This document shows positions 14,935 through 20,948 of a stretch of 38,912 nucleotides of DNA, piece after piece. Origin of the DNA: a virus; IMG/VR virus record IMGVR_UViG_3300031576_000746, positions 1 to 38,912 of that record, one strand, 5' to 3'. Position 1 is the stretch's first letter, and each line of letters begins with the position of its first letter. The notes under the pieces are model-generated. The model was not told where the DNA came from. It worked only from the letters and a program-made list of their open reading frames with translations, and did not search any database. Made by a program: the position numbers and the translations under genes.

Positions 14935-15990
14935 ATGCCGGGTGGTCGATACCCGCACATCATCGCGGCGGTGCTCGGGCGCCCCTGGATGATCGACACG
15001 AGCTCGCTCGCCTGGGCCGCGATGATGGACGTCCTCGCCCTCCGCGCCGCCGGCGAGACCCTGTCGGAGGCCGAGATCGCCGCCCGGCTCGAGGCGGCCG
15101 CGAACGGCCCGCGGGCCGGCTCGCGTCGCGAGACCCGGATCGACGTCATCGGGCTCTACGGCCTGATCTCGCCCCGCATGTACATGGTCGACCAGATGTC
15201 GGGCGGGACGTCGGCCGAGGCCTTCGGCGCCGCGATCCGGGCCTCGCTCGCCGACCCCGAGGTCGACGGCATCGTCCTCGACATCGACACGCCGGGCGGC
15301 AACGTCGAGGGGATCGAGGAGGTCGCGAGCCTCATCCGCGACGGCCGGGGCGTGAAGCCGATCGTCGCCGTCGCCAACCATGACGCGCTCTCGGCCGGGT
15401 ACTACATCGCCGCCCAGGCCAGCGAGCTCGTCGTCACGCCGTCCGGATCCGTGGGCTCGATCGGCGTCAAGGGCGCCCACCAGGACATGAGTGGCGCGAT
15501 GGCCCAGAAGGGCATCGTCACCACCCTGATCTCGGCCGGCAAGTACAAGACCGAGGGCAACGCCTTCGAGCCCCTCGGCGACGAGGCCCGTGCCGCCTTC
15601 CAGGCCGACGTCGACCGCTACTACGAGATGTTCGTCGCCGCGGTCGCCCGCGGCCGCGGCGTGTCGGCCGACGCCGTCCGCTCCGGGTTCGGCCAGGGCC
15701 GGACCGTCATGGCCGAGCCGGCGCTCGCAGCCGGGATGGTCGACCGCATCGACACGCTCGAGAACACGATCGGGCGCCTCGCCCGTGGCGAGATCACCAC
15801 CGGCCGGGCCCAGGCGCTGACCACCCGCGTCGTCGTCGCCGAGGCGGTCGGCGGCCACGAGCTCGAGGAGCCGGCCCCGCCGGCGCCCGAACCCCCCGAA
15901 GCGCCAGCCGCGCGGGTCATCCCCGCCCGTCGGGCGCAGCTCGACACCCGCCTGGCGGCCATCGCCGGCGGTCATTCCCTCGGTAGCTGA
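14935..15990 (+). CDS. Prohead maturation protease, S49 (SppA-like) family
   Basis: A 351-aa protein. The S49 core is clear: DGIVLDIDTPGGNVEG (residues 111-126), nucleophile Ser153 in DALSAGYYIAA, VVTPSGSVGSIGVKG, and the basic residue region SAGKYKTEGN (Lys203/Lys205). The C-terminal ~90 residues are Pro/Ala-rich and may act as an internal scaffold, as in lambda C-type proteins. It would degrade scaffold and trim capsid proteins during maturation. It lies immediately before the capsid gene, whose RBS overlaps its stop. Confidence 0.85.
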   Translation: MPGGRYPHIIAAVLGRPWMIDTSSLAWAAMMDVLALRAAGETLSEAEIAARLEAAANGPRAGSRRETRIDVIGLYGLISPRMYMVDQMSGGTSAEAFGAAIRASLADPEVDGIVLDIDTPGGNVEGIEEVASLIRDGRGVKPIVAVANHDALSAGYYIAAQASELVVTPSGSVGSIGVKGAHQDMSGAMAQKGIVTTLISAGKYKTEGNAFEPLGDEARAAFQADVDRYYEMFVAAVARGRGVSADAVRSGFGQGRTVMAEPALAAGMVDRIDTLENTIGRLARGEITTGRAQALTTRVVVAEAVGGHELEEPAPPAPEPPEAPAARVIPARRAQLDTRLAAIAGGHSLGS

Positions 15991-16001
15991 AGGAGCAACC
16001 G

Positions 16002-17471
16002 GTGTTCGACATGCGTCTACGGTTCCGGGGGCCGGTGTCAGCCGCCCCGACGCTCGGGGATCCGCGGATCTTCGGGCTGGCGGTGCTCGCCTTCGTGGGC
16101 CTCGTCATCGCGGCCGGCATCCTCGCCGGCATCATCGACGCGCACGGCCTCGGCCTCGGCCTGATGGCCCTCGGCCCGGTCGCGTCCGTCGACCTGCGCG
16201 AGCAGGCGCTCGCGAAGTTCCTCGAGGCGAAGGCGCTCGAGGACGAGAGCGGCACGATCGCCGCCGAGGACCAGGAGCGCTACGACGCCCTGGTCGCCGA
16301 GGGCATGGCCCTCGATGGCCAGGTCGCCGAGGCCTCGAAGCGCGAGGGCGTCCAGCAGTCCGTCCGCGACCGGATCGACTTCTACCAGGGCAAGGCGACG
16401 GGCAACCCGATGCGCTGGGCCGCCACCGAGCTCGATCCGCGCGCCCGCCAGTCGCTCGGCGAGCAGTTCGTCGGATCCGAGAGCTACAAGAAGCTCGTCG
16501 CGTCCGGTGCCCTCTCGAGCCCGCGGGCCGCGTTCCGCACGGATCCCGTGACCCTCTTCGCCCCCCGCGGCATTTCGGCCGCGACCACCGACGTCATCCA
16601 CACCGAGACCGGCGGCTCGGCTGCGCCCCAGGCGATCCGGCTGCCGGGCGTCTACGCCTACGGGCGCCCGCCCCTCAACGTCCGGAACCTGTTCCCGAAC
16701 GAATCGCTCGCCAGTGATTCGCTCGAGTACGTCCAGCAGACGGCCCAGGAGCCGGCGTCGGGCTCGCTCGCGGTCAAGCAGTCGACCGCCGCCGATGACG
16801 CGGCTGGCCTGAAGAAGCAGTCGAGCGCGAAGTGGGAGGTCCAGACCGCCTACGCCGAGACGCTCGCCACCTGGTTCGCGACGACCCGCCAGGCGCTGGC
16901 CCAGCCGGACGGCATCCGGTCGTTCATCGACAACCAGGGCCGGCTCTTCCTCGCGATCGAGGAGGAGGACCAGTTCATCAACGGCAATGGCACCCGGCCG
17001 AACCTGTCGGGCATCCTCGACCAGAGCGCGATCCTGACCCACACCCCGACCGACAACCTCGACGGCATCCGTCGAGCTCGCCGGCTCGTGAAGTCGGGCC
17101 TGTCGCGGCTGCCGGCGTCGTTCCTCATCGTCCACCCCGCCGATTCGGAGCAGTTCGACCTCCTGAAGGACGACTTCGGCCAGTACCGGGGCGGGAACCC
17201 GATCGGCAACTTCACGTTCGACCAGCCGATCTGGGGCCTGACCCGCGTCGAATCCGAGGCCGTCGCCGAGGGCACCGCGATCGTCGGCTCCGGCGTCGGG
17301 GCGACCGTGTTCGATCGGCAGCCCCCGACCGTGCTCACCGCCGACCAGCACTCGGACTTCTTCGTCCGCAACCTCGTCGTGATCCTCTTCGAGGAGCGCG
17401 TCGCCTTCCCGATCTACTTCCCGACGGCGTTCTGCGAGGTCACCCTCGCCGCCTGGGCCGCCGGGTCCTAA
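16002..17471 (+). CDS. Major capsid protein (HK97 fold) with an N-terminal hydrophobic segment
   Basis: A 489-aa protein. GTG 16002 is chosen because AAGGAG (15990-15995) lies six bases upstream; ATG 16011 is also possible. Residues about 22-45 are a membrane-span-like stretch (GLAVLAFVGLVIAAGILAG), unusual for a capsid protein. A helical scaffold-like segment follows (AKFLEAKALEDESG to SKREGVQQ). The HK97 fold then runs from about residue 150 to the end, with QFINGNGTRPNLSGIL, a spine helix region (RRARRLVKSG), FLIVHPADSEQF and an aromatic strand end (FPIYFPTAF). The leader is probably removed by the upstream protease. An in-frame ATG at 16164 would skip the hydrophobic part but has no RBS. 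Confidence 0.88.
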   Translation: MFDMRLRFRGPVSAAPTLGDPRIFGLAVLAFVGLVIAAGILAGIIDAHGLGLGLMALGPVASVDLREQALAKFLEAKALEDESGTIAAEDQERYDALVAEGMALDGQVAEASKREGVQQSVRDRIDFYQGKATGNPMRWAATELDPRARQSLGEQFVGSESYKKLVASGALSSPRAAFRTDPVTLFAPRGISAATTDVIHTETGGSAAPQAIRLPGVYAYGRPPLNVRNLFPNESLASDSLEYVQQTAQEPASGSLAVKQSTAADDAAGLKKQSSAKWEVQTAYAETLATWFATTRQALAQPDGIRSFIDNQGRLFLAIEEEDQFINGNGTRPNLSGILDQSAILTHTPTDNLDGIRRARRLVKSGLSRLPASFLIVHPADSEQFDLLKDDFGQYRGGNPIGNFTFDQPIWGLTRVESEAVAEGTAIVGSGVGATVFDRQPPTVLTADQHSDFFVRNLVVILFEERVAFPIYFPTAFCEVTLAAWAAGS

Positions 17472-17480
17472 GCCGGGGCG

Positions 17481-17648
17481 ATGAGCCCTCGCTGTCCGGT
17501 ATGCGGCAAGGCCGGCGGCGCCTGCACCCCCGAGGAGCAGGCGCCGCTCGCCAAGCCCGTGCTGGACGTTCCCCAGCCGGCGCCGCCGCGCGTGTCACGG
17601 ATCCGTCCGTCGCGCGCGGCGCGCCCTGACCAGCGGGAGACACGGTGA
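17481..17648 (+). CDS. 55-aa CxxC protein after the capsid gene
   Basis: Short frame, ATG 17481 nine bases after the capsid stop; its TGA overlaps the GTG of the next gene. CPVC and a further Cys at residue 15 form a half zinc ribbon. The rest is Pro/Arg-rich and basic. Such tiny Cys-containing proteins are often found between capsid and neck genes of actinophages. Role unknown. Confidence 0.5.
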   Translation: MSPRCPVCGKAGGACTPEEQAPLAKPVLDVPQPAPPRVSRIRPSRAARPDQRETR

Positions 17649-18187
17649 CCCTCGACGTCACGGACCTGCGCGAGCACATCGAGACCGAGCTCGAGGACAG
17701 CGCCCTCGAGCGGCTGCTCGCTGCCGCGTACGACCAGATCGACGCGGTCGCCGGGCCCACGGGTGAGCTGATCGAGCACCACGCCGGCGGTTCCCGCTTC
17801 ATCATCCTGCGGCGCTTCGCCGCCGAGGCCGATTCGGGCGGCGAGCAGATCGAAGTCCGCGAGGCGGACGCGGCCGCGGCGCTCGACCCGGCCACCGAGT
17901 GGCGGATCCTGTCGGACCGGCGCTCGATCGAGCGCCTCGAGCCCGGCTGCGAGACGTGCGAGCGCCGTTTCTTCGGGCCGGTCGAGGTCATCTACGTGCC
18001 TCGCGCCGACGACGCGATCCGCGACCTCGTCGCGATCGAGCTCGTCAAGGGCGACGTCACCTCCAACCCCGGCGTCCTCGGCATGACCGAGGGCAACTGG
18101 ACGATCCAGTACGCCAATGGGACGACCTGGTCGTCTAGCCAGGCGGGCGCCCTCGAGGCGGTCGCGGCCCCCTGGAGCTTCGCGTGA
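17645..18187 (+). CDS. Head-tail connector (adaptor) protein
   Basis: A 180-aa protein, GTG start. The N-terminal helices (VTDLREHIETELEDSALERLLAAAYDQI) match gp6/gp15-type adaptor proteins that dock under the portal. A beta insert (residues about 50-115, including CETCERR) and a helix with AIRDLVAIELVKGD follow. Its place directly after the capsid gene is where adaptors lie in siphoviruses. Confidence 0.7.
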   Translation: MTLDVTDLREHIETELEDSALERLLAAAYDQIDAVAGPTGELIEHHAGGSRFIILRRFAAEADSGGEQIEVREADAAAALDPATEWRILSDRRSIERLEPGCETCERRFFGPVEVIYVPRADDAIRDLVAIELVKGDVTSNPGVLGMTEGNWTIQYANGTTWSSSQAGALEAVAAPWSFA

Positions 18188-18585
18188 TCGCGCCCGTCAT
18201 CCGGCCGCCGCTCCGCCACCGGGCCACGCTCGAGCGGAACACCGCGACCGGGACGTCGCCGACGAACCAGCCCCTGGCCCCGACGTTCGAGGTCGTGAAC
18301 GACGACCTCCACTGCCACTACTGGGAGCCGGAGCGCGCGGTCGACACGGCCCACGCCGGCCTGCGAGAGGGCCCGAACACCGTCGTCGTGGCCCTCGGGC
18401 CGCGCCTCCTCGTCCGGACCGACGCCGAGGTCCTGGTGGGCGATCGCGTCACCGAGGTCCGCTCGCGCGCCGGCATCGTCAGCGCCGAGGCGATGCGGGT
18501 CGTCGAGGTCCTGTGGCGCAGCTCCCACACCGAGATCGGCCTCGAGCTGACGAGCTCCGGACCCGTCGTCGAGGAGGGCTCCTGA
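18184..18585 (+). CDS. Head closure (stopper) protein
   Basis: A 133-aa protein, GTG start overlapping the adaptor gene. The beginning (IRPPLRHRATLERNT) and beta-rich remainder (VEVLWRSSHTEIGLELTSSG) resemble the small SH3-like stopper proteins such as SPP1 gp16. It is expected to join adaptor and tail and keep DNA inside. Assigned by order, size and general pattern. Confidence 0.62.
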   Translation: MIAPVIRPPLRHRATLERNTATGTSPTNQPLAPTFEVVNDDLHCHYWEPERAVDTAHAGLREGPNTVVVALGPRLLVRTDAEVLVGDRVTEVRSRAGIVSAEAMRVVEVLWRSSHTEIGLELTSSGPVVEEGS

Positions 18586-18920
18586 TGGGCCGGCTCCTCG
18601 AGTGGCACGGCGACGCGATCGTCGCGAAGGTCGAGCGCGCCGCGGCCGCCGAGACCGTGGCGGTCGTCGATCGCGCGGTCGAGGAGGCCCGGGCCAACAC
18701 GCCCGTCCTGACCGGCGAGGCCCGCGATTCGCTCGAGCGCGAGAACGAGGGCCTGGCGGTCACCTGGGGCTACCACGTCGTCGACGAGCAGGGCAACGAT
18801 CGCGGCATCTGGATCGAGATCGGGGCCCGCGGCCGGGCCGGCGCCCACGCCCTGCGTCGCGCCGCCGACGCCCAGTACGGCCAGCTCGCGTCCGGGATCC
18901 GCCGGAGGCTCGGGCTGTGA
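18585..18920 (+). CDS. HK97 gp10-like neck/tail completion protein
   Basis: A 111-aa protein; ATG overlaps the previous stop (TGATG). A long N-terminal helix (KVERAAAAETVAVVDRAVEE) is followed by ANTPVLTGEARDSLE, the P.TG.L..S signature of HK97 gp10-like proteins, then a short strand (AVTWGYHVV) and a helical end (ALRRAADAQYGQL). These proteins join or complete the tail at the neck. Confidence 0.75.
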   Translation: MGRLLEWHGDAIVAKVERAAAAETVAVVDRAVEEARANTPVLTGEARDSLERENEGLAVTWGYHVVDEQGNDRGIWIEIGARGRAGAHALRRAADAQYGQLASGIRRRLGL

Positions 18921-19360
18921 CCGAGCCCGAGCTCGGCCTGGGCGATGCGATCTCGGCGCTCGTCGAGTGGCTGTCCGCCGATCCCGGCATCGCCGAGGCG
19001 ACCGGCGCCGGCACGCGCGTCTTCGGCTGGGAGCTGCCGCTCGCCGAGGCCCAGCACATGCCCCGCTGCGCGCTCGTGATCAGCGACGCCGGCGGCTTCC
19101 ACGAGGGCCTGCCCGAGGTCATGGACCGCTCCCGGGTCGACGTCCGGGCCTACGGGGCAACGATGGACGAGGCGAAGCGCCTGGCCGTCCTCGTGCGGCT
19201 CCGGCTCAAGGAGCTCCGGCGCTGGGCCTCCAGCCTCGGGCTCGTGCTCCACGCACCGTCGCCCGCCGGCGGCTACATCCCCCTCCGCGAGCCGACGGGC
19301 GGGTGGCCGCTCGTGCTCCGGTCCTACATCCAGCCGTACGACGAGCGGCTCGTCGCATGA
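18917..19360 (+). CDS. Tail terminator protein
   Basis: A 147-aa protein; GTG overlaps the previous stop (GTGA). The pattern helix (DAISALVEWLSADPG), strands (RCALVISDAGG, RSRVDVRAYGA), helix (DEAKRLAVLVRLRLKELRR), strands (WPLVLRSYIQ) fits gpU-like tail terminators, which cap the tube at the neck end. Order before the tube protein agrees. Confidence 0.68.
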   Translation: MTEPELGLGDAISALVEWLSADPGIAEATGAGTRVFGWELPLAEAQHMPRCALVISDAGGFHEGLPEVMDRSRVDVRAYGATMDEAKRLAVLVRLRLKELRRWASSLGLVLHAPSPAGGYIPLREPTGGWPLVLRSYIQPYDERLVA

Positions 19361-19381
19361 AGCAGCAGAAGGAGTCCTGAC

Positions 19382-19966
19382 GTGGCCGAGCCCTTCGAGA
19401 TCATGGCGGTCCCGTTCGACGTCTACCTGGCGCCGGCGGGGACAGCCAAGCCCGACATCGACGCGGATCCGGCGGCGCCCTGGGTGCTGCTGGGCGAGCG
19501 CGGTGCCGACGAGTACGACGAGGGCGGGATCACCGCCACCCACGAGCAGGACGTCAACCTGTTCCGCGGCCTCCGCGGGACCGGGCCGATCAAGGCGTTC
19601 CGCACGTCCGAGGGCCTGACCCTCGGCTTCACCCTCAACGACCTCACCCTCGAGTCGTACGCGAAGATCCTCAACGACGCGACGGTGACCGACGGGGGCA
19701 TCGCCCGCGAGATCCCGATCCACCAGGGCGCCCAGGTCGCGACGTTCGCGCTCCTCGCGAAGTCGGCCGACGGCCCCTACGGGGACGGCCTCCCGATCCA
19801 GTACTACATCCCGAAGGTCTTCCAGTCGGGCTCGCCCGCGGTCGTCCACCGCAAGGGCACCCCGGCCGGCCTGGCCCTCGTCTTCACCGCGCTCGAGGAC
19901 CTCGACGCGGTGACCGAGGGCGAGCGCTTCGGCGTCATCGAGGCCCAGGACACCGCCGGCAGCTGA
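19382..19966 (+). CDS. Major tail tube protein
   Basis: A 194-aa protein, GTG start with AGAAGGAG upstream, a strong site fitting a highly made protein. It opens with FDVYLAPAGTAKPDID and continues with repeated beta-strand patterns (GLTLGFTLNDLTLESYAKIL, ATFALLAKSADGP, IQYYIPKVFQ, GLALVFTALED), as in siphovirus tube proteins of the gpV/Hcp fold. Lies between terminator and assembly chaperone. Confidence 0.78.
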   Translation: MAEPFEIMAVPFDVYLAPAGTAKPDIDADPAAPWVLLGERGADEYDEGGITATHEQDVNLFRGLRGTGPIKAFRTSEGLTLGFTLNDLTLESYAKILNDATVTDGGIAREIPIHQGAQVATFALLAKSADGPYGDGLPIQYYIPKVFQSGSPAVVHRKGTPAGLALVFTALEDLDAVTEGERFGVIEAQDTAGS

Positions 19967-19978
19967 TCGGAGGGTCCC

Positions 19979-20206
19979 ATGTCCGGACCGGCACAGGCGC
20001 TCGGCGCCACAGCCGTCCTGCTGCAGCGAACGGCGGACGACCTCGATGCCGAGGCCGTCCGCCACAAGCGCGCCGCTGACTTCCACCGGCGCCAGGCGCG
20101 GGCCGCTCGTCAGGCCCGCGCCCACCTCGAGGAGACGTGCCGGGCGCTCGGCATCGCTCTCGTCATCCGCCACGGCCACAGCCCCGAAGGAGGCACAGAC
20201 CGATGA
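19979..20206 (+). CDS. Small coiled-coil protein before the tail chaperone
   Basis: A 75-aa protein with GGAGGG before ATG. It is one long basic/Ala-rich helix (AVLLQRTADDLDAEAVRHKR ... RQARAARQARAHLEETC). No family recognised. It overlaps the chaperone gene by four bases and may be a minor assembly factor. Confidence 0.5.
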   Translation: MSGPAQALGATAVLLQRTADDLDAEAVRHKRAADFHRRQARAARQARAHLEETCRALGIALVIRHGHSPEGGTDR

Positions 20207-20673
20207 GCCCAGCCCCGGCCACGCCCGCCGGCCCGCTCCTGACGCTCGAGACGCTCGAGCCGCAGCGGCCCTTCATCACCATCGACGCAACGCCCTACGA
20301 GCTCGCGGTCCTCGGCGACTTCGGCCTGAAGGAGCAGGCCCGCCTGGCTCGCCTCATGGCCGACGCAACGGCGATCGACGCCGAGAACGCGAAGGCGTCC
20401 GACGGCCAGGCCACGGAGCTGACCCGCGAGCAGGAGGCCCTCGCCGACCGGGCGATCGCCCTCCTCGACGAGGCGGTCGCGATGATCGTCCGCGCTCCCG
20501 CCGAGGTCCTCGCGAAGCTCAACCAGAGCCAGAAGATCGCGATCCTCCAGGCTTTCTTGCCGGCGGTGCAGGCGATGGCGGCACCGCGGAAGCCGGAGGA
20601 CCATCGGAGCCCGTCGACGTCGGCTGGCTCGCGGCGACGCTCACCGCGACCTACGGCGTCGGTCCGTGGCTGA
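20203..20673 (+). CDS. Tail assembly chaperone (gpG-like)
   Basis: A 156-aa protein; ATG overlaps the previous stop, with GAAGGAGG upstream. A Pro-rich start and a strand (RPFITIDATPYELAVLGDFG) are followed by helices (EALADRAIALLDEAVAMIV, SQKIAILQAFLPAVQAM). Position between tube and tape measure genes fits gpG. The last ~30 residues (DHRSPSTSAGSRRRSPRPTA) read like out-of-frame sequence, which suggests the functional boundary is near the frameshift site and that the 0-frame end is incidental. Confidence 0.72.
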   Translation: MSPAPATPAGPLLTLETLEPQRPFITIDATPYELAVLGDFGLKEQARLARLMADATAIDAENAKASDGQATELTREQEALADRAIALLDEAVAMIVRAPAEVLAKLNQSQKIAILQAFLPAVQAMAAPRKPEDHRSPSTSAGSRRRSPRPTASVRG

Positions 20674-20948
20674 CGATGCCGACCCGCGAGCTCACCGCGT
20701 ACGTCGAGGCGCTGCCGGCCGTGGCCGCCAGCCGCTCGCTCGAGGCGGTGAACGAGATCGCGGCCGGCACCGGCTCCATGAAGCAGGCGAGCCGCGACCG
20801 GCTGCTCGCGGGCTGGCGCCGCGCGGTCCGGAGCCGGCAGAAGGTCGTCCGGCCGTCCACGCCGGCGGAGCTCCGGGCGATGGCGGCCGCGTCGGGCATC
20901 GGCATGCGCGTGGTCGTCAAGGCGAAGGCGGCTGATGCCGGGACGTGA
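20553..20948 (+). CDS. -1 frame extension of the tail chaperone (gpGT-like)
   Basis: An open frame at -1 to the chaperone overlaps its end and runs to within the tape measure start. It encodes a Gly-rich linker (LAGGAGDGGTAEAGG), a structured part (EPVDVGWLAATLTATYGVG), then basic helices (LLAGWRRAVRSRQKVV). Arrangement and length match gpT made by frameshift in siphoviruses. TTTC at 20553-20556 (0-frame codons GCT TTC TTG) would let the Phe tRNA re-pair with TTT. It is not a canonical X XXY YYZ heptamer, so the exact site is uncertain. Separate start at ATG 20676 is the alternative. Confidence 0.6.
   Translation, partial: FLAGGAGDGGTAEAGGPSEPVDVGWLAATLTATYGVGPWLTMPTRELTAYVEALPAVAASRSLEAVNEIAAGTGSMKQASRDRLLAGWRRAVRSRQKVVRPSTPAELRAMAAASGIGMRVVVKAKAADAGT

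Noticed and set aside
16164-17471. Later start of the capsid gene at ATG 16164
   Set aside because: It would remove the odd hydrophobic leader, but no ribosome site precedes it, whereas 16002 has AAGGAG at correct spacing.
20676-20948. Independent gene after the tail chaperone
   Set aside because: An ATG exists at 20676, but no RBS is seen and the frame is open across the chaperone overlap, which fits the G/GT arrangement better.
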